A DNA stretch of 64,000 nucleotides from NCEH01 sp002257205 (GTDB taxonomy: Bacteria > Pseudomonadota > Alphaproteobacteria > Rhizobiales > Xanthobacteraceae), in assembly GCF_043195105.1 (NCBI RefSeq), contig NZ_JBAFWO010000004.1; one strand, 5' to 3'. The position numbers and the translations under genes are program-made. Shown one piece after another: positions 37,206-45,563 of this stretch; positions within the stretch are counted from its first letter, which is position 1, and the number at the start of each line of letters is the position of its first letter. The notes beneath the pieces were generated by a model, which saw only the letters and a program-made list of their open reading frames with translations, did no database searches and was not told the DNA's origin.

Positions 37206-38000
37206 TCAGGCCGCTTCCACGAAGCGATGGCGCTCGTGGAGGAATTTCAGCACCGCCTCGCGGGCCTTGAGATAGGTGGAATTAGCCACCAGCTCCAGCC
37301 GCCGGCGCGGGCGCGCGAGATCCACCGAAAGCACTTCGCCGATGCGGGCGGAGGGGCCGTTGGTCATCATGACGATGCGGTCGGAGAGCAACACCGCCTC
37401 GTCCACGTCATGGGTGATCATGAGGATGGTATTGCCCAAGGTGGCGTGGATCTGCATCACGCTGTCCTGGAGATGGGCGCGGGTGAGCGCGTCCAGCGCG
37501 CCGAACGGCTCGTCCAGCAGCAGCACCTTGGGCTGCATGGCCAACGCGCGGGCGATGCCGACGCGCTGCTTCATGCCGCCGGAGACTTCCGCCGGGCGCT
37601 TGTCCTTGGCATGGACCATCTGCACCAGTTCGAGATTGTGCAGGGTCCAGTCATTGCGCTCGGCGCGCGACTTGGTGCCCGAGAACACCTTGTCCACCGC
37701 GAGGCGGACATTGTCGTAGACGGTGAGCCAGGGCAGCAGCGAATGGTTCTGGAACACGACCGCGCGGTCCGGCCCCGGCGCATTCACCTCCCGCCCGTCC
37801 AGGATCACGCCGCCCGAGGTGGCGGTGGTGAGGCCGGCGACGATGTTCAGCAAGGTGGACTTGCCGCAGCCGGAATGGCCGATGATGGAGATGTATTCGC
37901 CCTTGGCGATCTCCAGGGAGATGTCGCGCAACACCTCTGTGGTGGCGGCGCCGCGGGTGAAGGTCTTGCCGATCTGGCTGAGTTGGAGATAGGCGGTCAT
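37206..38000 (-). CDS. nrtD: Nitrate/nitrite ABC transporter ATP-binding protein
   Basis: A 264-residue ABC ATPase. Walker A is GHSGCGKSTLLN, the signature EVSGGMKQRVGIARAL, Walker B VLLLDEPFGALD, and the switch His is in MITHDVDEA. It matches the taurine/nitrate (NrtD/SsuB) branch and lacks the C-terminal sensor domain of NrtC. It sits 11 nt after nrtB and energises the NrtAB importer at the inner membrane. Confidence 0.94.
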   Translation of the reverse strand: MTAYLQLSQIGKTFTRGAATTEVLRDISLEIAKGEYISIIGHSGCGKSTLLNIVAGLTTATSGGVILDGREVNAPGPDRAVVFQNHSLLPWLTVYDNVRLAVDKVFSGTKSRAERNDWTLHNLELVQMVHAKDKRPAEVSGGMKQRVGIARALAMQPKVLLLDEPFGALDALTRAHLQDSVMQIHATLGNTILMITHDVDEAVLLSDRIVMMTNGPSARIGEVLSVDLARPRRRLELVANSTYLKAREAVLKFLHERHRFVEAA

Positions 38001-38011
38001 GGGAAGCCTCC

Positions 38012-38902
38012 TCAGGCGGATGCGGTGCCGCGGGTGACGAAAGCGGCGATGCCGGCGACGAGGCGATCAAGGGCAAAGCCCACGACGCCGATGTAGACCA
38101 GGGCGACGATGATGTCGGGCAGGCGGGAGGAGTTCCACGCATCCCAGATGAAGAAGCCGATGCCGACGCCGCCGGTGAGCATTTCCGCCGCCACGATGGC
38201 GAGCCAGGACAGGCCGATGCCGATGCGCAGCCCGGTGAAGATGTAGGGCGCTGCCGAGGGCAGCATAATCTTCCAGAAGAACTCGATCTGGTTGAGCCGC
38301 AACACCTGCGCCACGTTGCGATAATCTTGCGGAATATTGCGGATCCCCACCGCCGTATTGATGATGATCGGCCAGATGGCGGTGATGAAGATCACGAAGA
38401 TGGCGGAGGGGTTGCTGTCGCGGAAGGCGGCCAGCGCCAGCGGCAGCCAGGCGAGCGGCGGCACGGTGCGCAGCATCTGGAAGATCGGGTCGAGCCCGCG
38501 CATGGCCCAGATGGACTGGCCGATCACCGCGCCGATCAATATGCCCACCACGGCAGCAAGGCCGAAGCCCACGGCCACCCGTTGCAGCGAGACCAGGACG
38601 CGCAAGCCGAGGCCGATGTCCTGCGGGCCGGCGACGAAGAAGGGATCGAGGATCAGGTCCTTGCTGTCCGTCCAGATGCGGCTCGGCGGCGGCAAAGTGG
38701 CGCCGGGGCCGGAACACAGCAATTCCCACATCAGCAGCAGCAGGACGGCCATCACCAGTGGCGGAAGGACATTCACGGCAGCGCGCGTGAGCCACGTGCG
38801 AAGGCGTGTCTTGACCGGCGGGCGTGGACGCGCGAGGCGGACCACTTCGGCCGCCGGGCGCTTCGGGGCCGGCGTCGTTTCCTTGAGAGCGGTGACGGAC
38901 AT
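38012..38902 (-). CDS. nrtB: Nitrate/nitrite ABC transporter permease
   Basis: A 296-residue inner-membrane permease with six to seven hydrophobic segments after a 50-residue polar N-terminus. The ABC-permease EAA loop and the NrtB-type MLRTVPPLAWLPLALAAF block are visible. It works with NrtA and NrtD to import nitrate and perhaps nitrite. The start ATG at 38902 is 82 nt after nrtA. Confidence 0.94.
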   Translation of the reverse strand: MSVTALKETTPAPKRPAAEVVRLARPRPPVKTRLRTWLTRAAVNVLPPLVMAVLLLLMWELLCSGPGATLPPPSRIWTDSKDLILDPFFVAGPQDIGLGLRVLVSLQRVAVGFGLAAVVGILIGAVIGQSIWAMRGLDPIFQMLRTVPPLAWLPLALAAFRDSNPSAIFVIFITAIWPIIINTAVGIRNIPQDYRNVAQVLRLNQIEFFWKIMLPSAAPYIFTGLRIGIGLSWLAIVAAEMLTGGVGIGFFIWDAWNSSRLPDIIVALVYIGVVGFALDRLVAGIAAFVTRGTASA

Positions 38903-38984
38903 GGGGCAAAAGCTCCCGATTTGAGGTCTGTTCAGCGTGCAGGCGAAAGCGCCCGCGCCCGGATGGCGCGGACGCGGCGGCGTC

Positions 38985-40343
38985 TCAGACTTCGACGCGC
39001 TTGATGCCGAGGCTCTTGAGGTAGGCGGTCGGGTTCGCCGGATCGAAGGTCTTGCCGTCGAAGAAGGTTTCCGTGCCGCGCGAGGTGGATGTGGGGATCT
39101 GCGCGGCGGGAACCGAAAGTTCCTTCGCCGCCGCGCGCCAGATGTCCTCGCGGTTCACCTTGTCGACCAGCGCGGCGATATCGATGGTGGGCTCGAACTT
39201 GCCCCAGCGGATATCCTCGGTGACGAACCAGGCATCATGGCTCTTGAATGGATAGGAGGCGTGATCCTTCCAGAACTTCATGTACTGGTCAGAGCCCTTC
39301 ACCACCCGGCCGTTGCCGTAATTGATGTCGCCGATGGTGCGGCCGTAGATGTCGGCGACCGGCACGTTGAACCATTGCCGCTTGCCGACGATCTCGGACA
39401 TTTCTTTCTTGTTCTCCATCTTGTCGCACCATTGCTGGGCTTCCATCACCGCCATCACGATGGCCTTGGTGGCGTTGGGATTCTTGTCCACGAAGTCGGC
39501 TCGCATGCCGAGCGCCTTCTCGGGATGGTTCTTCCAGATCTCGCCGGTGGTGCAGGCGGTGTAGCCGATGCCCTGGTTGACGACCTGTTCGTTCCAGGGT
39601 TCGCCGACGCAGAAGGCGTCCATGTTGCCCACCTTCATGTTCGCCACCATCTGGGGCGGCGGCACGACGATGGTGGAGACGTCCTTGTCCGGATCGATGC
39701 CGGCGGCCGCCATCCAATAGCGGATCCACAGATCGTGGGTGCCGCCCGGAAAGGTCATGGCAATCTTGACTTCCTTGCCTTCGGCCTTCTTCTTGGCGAA
39801 CACCGGCTTGAGCGCGGATGCGTCGGCGGTGACCTTCAAATCCTTGTATTCGTTGGAAACCGAAATGCCTTGCGCGTCCAGATTGAGGCGCGCCAGAATG
39901 TACATGGGGGTCGGCGCGTTGTTCTGCGTGACCCTGCCGGTGGAGATCAGATACGGCATCGGGGTCAGGATGTGGGCGCCATCAATGCCGTTCGCCGCGC
40001 CGCCGAGCACCAGATTGTCGCGCGTCGCGCCCCAGGAGGCCTGCTTGACCACTTCGACGTCGGGCACACCATATTTCGCGAACATGCCCTTTTCCTTGGC
40101 GATCACCAGGGGCGAGGCATCCATCAGCGCGATATAGCCGAGCACCGCCTTGGTGGTCTCCGGTGCCGCCGCATAAGCGGAGGGCACTCCGCCCGGAAAG
40201 GTCATGCGCACCGCGTCGAACAGCGCCGCCGCGCCCAGGGCGGCCGCGCTGCTCTTCAGCAGCGAGCGGCGCGCCGGAGACGCGGGCTGGTCGTCCTGTC
40301 GGACGACGGGCTGGCCGGGCCGGGTGGTCGAAAACTCGGTCAT
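38985..40343 (-). CDS. nrtA: Nitrate-binding periplasmic protein of the ABC importer
   Basis: A 452-residue NrtA/CmpA-family substrate-binding protein. The N-terminus has a twin-arginine signal (Arg25-Arg26 in ARRSLLKSS followed by an Ala-rich hydrophobic run), so it should be exported folded. Family blocks include LGYIALMDASPLVIAKEKG and FCVGEPWNEQVV. It captures nitrate for NrtBD. Its expression is probably governed by the ANTAR-type leader and terminator directly upstream. Confidence 0.95.
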   Translation of the reverse strand: MTEFSTTRPGQPVVRQDDQPASPARRSLLKSSAAALGAAALFDAVRMTFPGGVPSAYAAAPETTKAVLGYIALMDASPLVIAKEKGMFAKYGVPDVEVVKQASWGATRDNLVLGGAANGIDGAHILTPMPYLISTGRVTQNNAPTPMYILARLNLDAQGISVSNEYKDLKVTADASALKPVFAKKKAEGKEVKIAMTFPGGTHDLWIRYWMAAAGIDPDKDVSTIVVPPPQMVANMKVGNMDAFCVGEPWNEQVVNQGIGYTACTTGEIWKNHPEKALGMRADFVDKNPNATKAIVMAVMEAQQWCDKMENKKEMSEIVGKRQWFNVPVADIYGRTIGDINYGNGRVVKGSDQYMKFWKDHASYPFKSHDAWFVTEDIRWGKFEPTIDIAALVDKVNREDIWRAAAKELSVPAAQIPTSTSRGTETFFDGKTFDPANPTAYLKSLGIKRVEV

Positions 40344-40384
40344 TCTGGTTCCCCTCTGGTCGGCATCTGTGACGGGTCAGAAAC

Positions 40385-40440
40385 GAAAAAAGCCGCGGAC
40401 AGCACGATGGCGCGGTGCCATCGGTGTCAGCGGCTTTGCT
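40385..40440 (-). terminator. Leader terminator upstream of nrtA (probable NasT target)
   Basis: Read leftwards, a long hairpin: outer arms AAAGCCGC/GCGGCTTT, then GACA/TGTC, then a seven-pair CGATGGC/GCCATCG stem with a five-base loop, followed by TTTTTCG. It stands between the nrtA promoter region and the nrtA start, so it would stop transcription unless relieved. The ANTAR hairpins lie just upstream of it. Confidence 0.88.
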
Positions 40441-40444
40441 GAAG

Positions 40445-40493
40445 GTCCCGTCAGTGGGACGAATTTTTTGACGCGGACATCATTGGCCGCGTC
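40445..40493 (-). ncRNA. ANTAR-responsive two-hairpin leader RNA
   Basis: On the leftward strand, hairpin P1 (40493-40470) has arms GACGCGG/CCGCGTC extended by a C-G pair past one mismatch, closing a six-base loop AATGAT. Hairpin P2 (40460-40445) has arms GTCCC/GGGAC and a six-base loop ACTGAC. Both loops have A at position 1 and G at position 4, the signature recognised by ANTAR-domain antiterminators (EutV, NasR, NasT). They are nine bases apart. The RNA ends in the terminator at 40385-40440. NasT is encoded directly upstream. Confidence 0.85.
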
Positions 40494-40506
40494 TGGAATT
40501 CATCTA

Positions 40507-40523
40507 TTCAAGATGCGTGCCAG
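40507..40523 (-). promoter_or_regulatory. Sigma-54-like promoter of the nrt operon
   Basis: Read leftwards, CTGGCACG-CATC-TTGAA. The -24 half TGGCACG is perfect and the ten bases between GG and the -12 dinucleotide match consensus; the -12 dinucleotide is GA instead of GC. The predicted start (about 40496) falls three bases before the first ANTAR hairpin. Upstream, a palindrome GACGCG-ATC-CGCGTC (40585-40599) and GGTGCA (40605-40610) may belong to an NtrC-type activator site; that part is only a guess. Confidence 0.6.
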
Positions 40524-40681
40524 ATGCGGATGTCGGGAAGACTCTTGAATTTGCTTTGGATTTTGTATGCCAATATTTTGTGCAGACGCGATCCGCGTCA
40601 GTGCGGTGCAAAAAATCCGGGCAGATGATGCGCGATTGAGCGCGCGGCGTGGGTGGGCAAGGTCCGCCGACCCTTCTGTCG

Positions 40682-41836
40682 CTACCCTTTCGAGGCGTCG
40701 TCCGGCCCCGATTTGAGAAAGCGCGCGGCGTCGAACGGCGCCCCGAGTCGGGTCGCCACGCAGTCGGGTTCAGCCGTGTGGTGCACAGGCGCGTGGCCCA
40801 CGGCATGGTCGAAAATGTCCGGCCGGTAGACCGAGATCGCCTCGCGCGCCGCATCGGGCGCCCATTCGCCCTGATGGGCCTCGACAATCTGGCTGTACAT
40901 CCACAATGCATGGTCCGGCTCGGGCCGGTTGGCGCCGTCGCGATGGAGGACGAGATAATCCTGATGCGCCCGCAGCGGGCCACCTCGCGCGGTATGGAGA
41001 CGCCCGTCCAGGGTTCGGCGCAGCACGTCGGCGGGCAGGGAGAGATGGCGCGGTTCGCCCAGCAGGCGGGCGAGATCTTCGTGGTTGGCGGGATCCTCGC
41101 ACCAGCGCGCGGCGGCATAGAGCGCCCGCACCAGGCGATGCAGCACGTCGGATTCGGTATTGGCGAAGCGGGCGTGCACGCCCAGCACCTTTTCCGGCAC
41201 CCAGCCGAAGATTTCCGCCCCGAGCACGGCGATGCGGCCGACATCGGCATCCACCGCCACGCTGTTCCAGGGGCTGCCGACGCAGAAGCCGTGTACCAGC
41301 CCGTTGCGCAGGCTCTCGGCCATGAAGGGCGGCGGGATCACCACGAGGCGCACGTCGCGGTCTGGATCGACGCCGCCGGCCTTGAGGAAATTGCGCACCA
41401 GATAGGTATGGGTGGAGAAGCTGTACACCGAGGCGAAGATCAGCGGCTCGCGTCCCGCGGCGCGGCGCTGCGCCACCACCCGGCCGAGCGCGCGCGCCGC
41501 CGCCGGGGCAGTGGACAGGTCGATGCCGGTATCCCCCATCTCGGCATAGACGTCCTTGGCGATGGTGACGGCGCTGCCGTTGAGATTGAGCGCGAACGGC
41601 ACCACCAACGGCACCCGCACATGGCCGAGCCCGAGCGAGGAGGCGATGGCCAGCGGGCCCAGCATGTGGGCCCCGTCCAGCAGGCCGACATTCACCTTGT
41701 CGCGAATATTGGCCCAGGAGACCTCCTTGTGGAGATCAATTTCCAGCCCCTCGGCCATGGAGAAGCCGCGCTCGGCGGCGGCGATCAGCACGGCGGCGTC
41801 GGTGAGGGGAATGAACCCCATGGCGAGGCGTCTCAT
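40682..41836 (-). CDS. nasS: NasS nitrate/nitrite sensor (NrtA-like, no signal peptide)
   Basis: A 384-residue protein homologous to NrtA but without any export signal (starts MRRLAMGFIPLTDAAVLIAA), so it stays in the cytoplasm. It keeps the family block FCVGSPWNSVAV corresponding to NrtA. NasS proteins hold NasT inactive and release it when they bind nitrate or nitrite. It overlaps nasT by 4 nt (ATGA), which supports the pair. The nrtA leader follows immediately. Confidence 0.92.
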   Translation of the reverse strand: MRRLAMGFIPLTDAAVLIAAAERGFSMAEGLEIDLHKEVSWANIRDKVNVGLLDGAHMLGPLAIASSLGLGHVRVPLVVPFALNLNGSAVTIAKDVYAEMGDTGIDLSTAPAAARALGRVVAQRRAAGREPLIFASVYSFSTHTYLVRNFLKAGGVDPDRDVRLVVIPPPFMAESLRNGLVHGFCVGSPWNSVAVDADVGRIAVLGAEIFGWVPEKVLGVHARFANTESDVLHRLVRALYAAARWCEDPANHEDLARLLGEPRHLSLPADVLRRTLDGRLHTARGGPLRAHQDYLVLHRDGANRPEPDHALWMYSQIVEAHQGEWAPDAAREAISVYRPDIFDHAVGHAPVHHTAEPDCVATRLGAPFDAARFLKSGPDDASKG

Positions 41837-42423
41837 CGCAACATCTCCGCGGCGGTGATGACGGATTGGGCGATGTCCACCATCCGCTTCTTTTCGTTCA
41901 TGGCAGTGCGGCGCATGAGGCCATAAGCCGCCTGCTCGTCGATATTCTTCATCTTCATGAGGATCAGCTTGGCGCGATCCACCAGCTTGCGCTCCTCAAG
42001 CTGGCTCTTCGCCTCCTCCAACTCCTCCTTGAGGCGGGCGAAGGCGCGAAAGCGCGAGATGGTGGTTTCCAGGATCGGCTTCACGCGGTCCTTGCGCAGC
42101 CCGTCCACCACATAGGAGGCGACGCCGGCGGCGATCGCTTCCTCGATGGTCTTCCCGTCGGACTGGTCCACGAACATGGCCACGGGGCGCTTCACCTCGC
42201 GGCTCATCTGGAACATCTGCTCGATGGTGTCGCGGCTCGGGTCCTCCAAATCGATCAGGATCACGTCCGGATCGATGGCATAGATGCGCTCCAGCAGGTT
42301 CTTGTGGCCCTCGACGCGCAGCACGTTGACGTAGCCCGCCTCGCGCAGTCCCTCGCTCAGGATGGCGGCGCGCACCGGGCTCTCATCGACGATCACGATA
42401 CGCAGGGTGAGATCACTGGCCAT
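41833..42423 (-). CDS. nasT: NasT response regulator with ANTAR RNA-binding domain
   Basis: A 196-residue protein. Residues 1-122 form a receiver domain with Asp13 and Asp58 (ILIDLEDPS). A coiled stretch KEELEEAKSQLEERK leads into the ANTAR domain (about 135-192; KLVDRAKLILMKMK, AYGLMRRTAMNEKKR). ANTAR proteins bind paired hexaloop hairpins and prevent transcription termination. Free NasT should act on the leader at 40445-40493 and switch on nitrate uptake and reduction. Control is by NasS rather than by a kinase. Confidence 0.95.
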   Translation of the reverse strand: MASDLTLRIVIVDESPVRAAILSEGLREAGYVNVLRVEGHKNLLERIYAIDPDVILIDLEDPSRDTIEQMFQMSREVKRPVAMFVDQSDGKTIEEAIAAGVASYVVDGLRKDRVKPILETTISRFRAFARLKEELEEAKSQLEERKLVDRAKLILMKMKNIDEQAAYGLMRRTAMNEKKRMVDIAQSVITAAEMLR

Positions 42424-42489
42424 GGGGTCCGTGGGCTGGAGCCATCTGGAAAAGCTGGGCCGGCCTGAAGCCAGGGCGCCATCCTCGCG

Positions 42490-45400
42490 CTATTTTTCAA
42501 CCTTGGCCGCGGCGAAGTCCATGATCCTTTTGCGCAGTGCGAAAAGATCCGGCGGGTTTTTGGCATAGTCGACCCAATCCGCCGGAATGGCGGCGAACAG
42601 ATCATCGCGCAGCGCCTTGGCGGCCGGATCGGTGGTGGCTTGCCCCTCCAGCCAGCGCAGCCATTGCAGGTCGCCCATGCCATCGGCGGTCTCGATCAGG
42701 CGGGCATCCACGGTTGCCACCGGCTGGCACCGGCTCGCGCTGAGCGGGAGGATGGCATATTCGCTCTCGCGCCCGTCCGTGGGATCGCGCGGATCGGCGG
42801 TGAAGGCGCGCGCGTGCCATTGCAGATAGCCGCGCGCCCCGACCCGCCAGAATAGGAAGCCGGCGGCGCCGCGATAATCCAGCATATTATAGAGCCAAGG
42901 GGTGATGCCGCGGCCCTGCAGTTCGGCAAATCCGGCCGCGCTGACGCCGTAGCCGAAATTCACCAGCACCGTGTCGAACAGGCCGAGCAGTTTGCGATTG
43001 CTGGGATTGTTGAGCTGGCCGGCGCGCTTCGCCCGGGGCGCCTGGGTCTTCAGGGCATCGTGCACCCGTTGCAGAGCGGCAATGCCGGCGGGATCGTCCG
43101 CCGGCTCGTCGGTGATCGCCCAAAGCGGCGCGGGCAGGCCGGCGGCGGCAAGCCCCGTTTCGGCGGCCGCGATGTCGGCGCCCATCGCTGCGGTGCCGAC
43201 GGCCGCGTCGAGGCGCTTGACGGACGTGTAGTCGAGGAAGGGCGGCCGGAAGCCGGCGTCGCGCGCAAGGCGCGTCTGCTGGAGATAGCGGGGCAGCTGC
43301 GCCGGCGTGGGCGTCACCAGGTCCGGCGAGATGCCGGTCATGCCGAAGTTGCGCAGCGCGGCATAATCGCAGGCCATTTCCCGGTCCGCCTGGTCGGGGG
43401 TGGGGCGGAACCAGGCTTCGTAGGGCGGCGCGTTGAGATAATAGCCGATCGGCTCGGTGATCGGCGGCAGGGTCAGGGGCAGCACGTTCACCACCGCGGT
43501 TGCGGAAACCTCGGTGCCGGCGATGTCCAGGGTCAGCGTCACCGGCAGCGGGCCGGCGGGGGCATCGGTCGGCACGGTGAATGTCACGTTCAGCCGGCGC
43601 GGGATGCCGCTCGCGATGCGCAGGAAGGAGAGGTCGCCTTCCAGCACGTCGGAGGTGATGGCGAGGGCATTTTCGCCGACGCCGCGCCGCATATAAGTCC
43701 ATTTCCCCCAACGCACCTGGGGCGCGATGCCGTCGGGCGCGGAGACGGAGACATTGGCCGAGAGATCGTCCACGTTGGCGAGCGCGAGGAAATCCACCGA
43801 AACGAGGCTGCCGCGCGCCGCGCGCTGGCGGGTTTCCACCGGCAGGCCGGCGCGCCAGAAGGGATGCTGGCTGCGCGGCGTGCCCGCCGGCAGCACGCGC
43901 AGGGTGACGCCCCTGGCGAGCGCCGGGTCCACCGCCGTGTCGAGCACCGGCCAGCGCTCGCCATAGCGCTGGCGGCGCCAGGCCTCCACCGCGTCCACGG
44001 CGGCGGTGCTGGCGCCGGGCGCGATCACCATGGCGGCGATATAGCCATTGTTCGGCGGCTGGTCGGAGGCGAGCTCCACCACGATCTTGCCGTCCACCAC
44101 CGGCACGGTGGCCGTCACCAGCCCGCCCCGGTCGCGCCCATAGACCGACCAGGGATCGCCGTCGATCATCGCTTCCTTCCACAGGCCGCGCCGATACACC
44201 CGGTCGATCCATTCGTCGGGCGTGAGATGCTGGTCCAGCACCACTTGCCCGTCGATGGTGATGGTGCGGTTCAGGGAATGGGGGAAATATTCCCATTCCC
44301 CCTGGTCCTCGGTCCAGAGCGACACGGTTGCGGTGGCACTGCGGGTCCAGGGCACGGTGATGGTGCGGATGCCGTTGAGGCCGCTCGACAGCAAGGGATC
44401 GTTCTGGGTGCGCACCAGCGCCCCGGCGCCGGGGCTGAGGCGGGGATCGTTGGGCAGCACGGTTTCAAAGCCCGGCACCGCGATGTCCGCCGTCGGCGCG
44501 AACCTGAGGCCGAGCGCGCCTTCGGGCAGGGGATTGGCGTTCTCCACATGCACGTCGCCGAGCGCGATCCCCGGCTGGGGCGGGTTCACGAACACGATCA
44601 GCCGCTTGATCTGCGTGCGGTCGAGCCGGCGCTTCGACGGTGTCACCCAGGAGGAGACCGGGGAGCGCAGCACGAACGGGCCGGGCGGCACCGTCTGCAC
44701 CGCCGAGCCGCGCGAATGCCAGTCGGTGGAAGAGACATCGTCGATGCGCAGATGGACCGTGAGCGGCTTGCCGGTGGTGTTGTCACCCTGCACCACCACT
44801 TCCTGCTCGGCGTCGAACGCGACCGGGGTGGCGAAGTCCTGAACCGCCGTGGTGCGCGCACCGGCGAGCCAGCTGCGCCCGTCCGCCACGCGCGCGAGCG
44901 GTGGCGGCGGCGGTTCGGGCGGCGCGGCGGCGGGCACGGGCGGGGCGAGGGTGAGGGAGGCGAGCGCGGCGGCGGGCTCGCCTTCGGGCGTGAACAGCAG
45001 CAGGCGGGTCAGCGCGGCCGGGTCCAGGCGCCGGCCGCCGGGGGTCTCCAGTGCGCCGAGCGGGATCCGCCATTCGAAGGGACCGGGGGCAAGATCGTGC
45101 TCGTCGTCGAACCGCGACAGGCCGTTGACGGACTGGCCATCCTCGATCCACAGCACCAATTGCAGCGTGCGTCCGGTATCATTGCTGCCGCGGATCACCA
45201 GATCCTGCGTCGGCGGCACAGCGCGGGGCGGATCGAACCGCAGGTCCAGCGGTTGCGCGGTGGTGGTGGCGGTGGTGAGCAACGGGGCCGACGGATCGCC
45301 TGCGGGGGCGATTGCGTCGGCTGCTGTTCGCGCGGCCGTTGTTTGCGCGGCTGCGGTTTGCACGGGCGCTGCGGTGCGCGCGCCGCCCACGAGATCGGCG

Positions 45401-45492
45401 CGAAACACCAGCAGCCCGACCACGGCGCTGCCGACGAGGCCGAGCAGGACGCCCCAACCGAAGCCGCCCGCCCACACATGCACCCTGCCCAT
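42490..45492 (-). CDS. Membrane-anchored protein with two beta-sandwich modules and a DUF4091-like glycosidase domain
   Basis: A 1000-residue protein. Residues 1-30 are a short cytoplasmic start and one membrane helix (WAGGFGWGVLLGLVGS). An Ala/Thr-rich linker follows, then two related beta-sandwich modules (about 70-185 and 195-320), each with an LxxDxxxS...PGPFxxR pattern. Another beta-rich region follows. From about 680 to the end it looks like a TIM-barrel of the DUF4091 type, with the motif AITDEPADDP (Glu near 796) in a catalytic-looking place and WLYNMLDYRG. It probably acts on a polysaccharide in the periplasm. The start is set by alignment with its neighbour (45564-46589), which has the same WxGGFxWG opening. 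Confidence 0.75.
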   Translation of the reverse strand: MGRVHVWAGGFGWGVLLGLVGSAVVGLLVFRADLVGGARTAAPVQTAAAQTTAARTAADAIAPAGDPSAPLLTTATTTAQPLDLRFDPPRAVPPTQDLVIRGSNDTGRTLQLVLWIEDGQSVNGLSRFDDEHDLAPGPFEWRIPLGALETPGGRRLDPAALTRLLLFTPEGEPAAALASLTLAPPVPAAAPPEPPPPPLARVADGRSWLAGARTTAVQDFATPVAFDAEQEVVVQGDNTTGKPLTVHLRIDDVSSTDWHSRGSAVQTVPPGPFVLRSPVSSWVTPSKRRLDRTQIKRLIVFVNPPQPGIALGDVHVENANPLPEGALGLRFAPTADIAVPGFETVLPNDPRLSPGAGALVRTQNDPLLSSGLNGIRTITVPWTRSATATVSLWTEDQGEWEYFPHSLNRTITIDGQVVLDQHLTPDEWIDRVYRRGLWKEAMIDGDPWSVYGRDRGGLVTATVPVVDGKIVVELASDQPPNNGYIAAMVIAPGASTAAVDAVEAWRRQRYGERWPVLDTAVDPALARGVTLRVLPAGTPRSQHPFWRAGLPVETRQRAARGSLVSVDFLALANVDDLSANVSVSAPDGIAPQVRWGKWTYMRRGVGENALAITSDVLEGDLSFLRIASGIPRRLNVTFTVPTDAPAGPLPVTLTLDIAGTEVSATAVVNVLPLTLPPITEPIGYYLNAPPYEAWFRPTPDQADREMACDYAALRNFGMTGISPDLVTPTPAQLPRYLQQTRLARDAGFRPPFLDYTSVKRLDAAVGTAAMGADIAAAETGLAAAGLPAPLWAITDEPADDPAGIAALQRVHDALKTQAPRAKRAGQLNNPSNRKLLGLFDTVLVNFGYGVSAAGFAELQGRGITPWLYNMLDYRGAAGFLFWRVGARGYLQWHARAFTADPRDPTDGRESEYAILPLSASRCQPVATVDARLIETADGMGDLQWLRWLEGQATTDPAAKALRDDLFAAIPADWVDYAKNPPDLFALRKRIMDFAAAKVEK

Positions 45493-45563
45493 CGCACAGT
45501 TCCTGGCGCTCACGCGCGTCTTGAAGTGAAGCTCGGGGCGCGTTCAGAGCCCGGTGCGGCGGC

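Noticed and set aside
40580..40612. NtrC enhancer site pair
   Set aside because: GGTGCA and TGCA half-sites exist but at wrong spacing for a standard NtrC site; kept only as a remark in the promoter entry.
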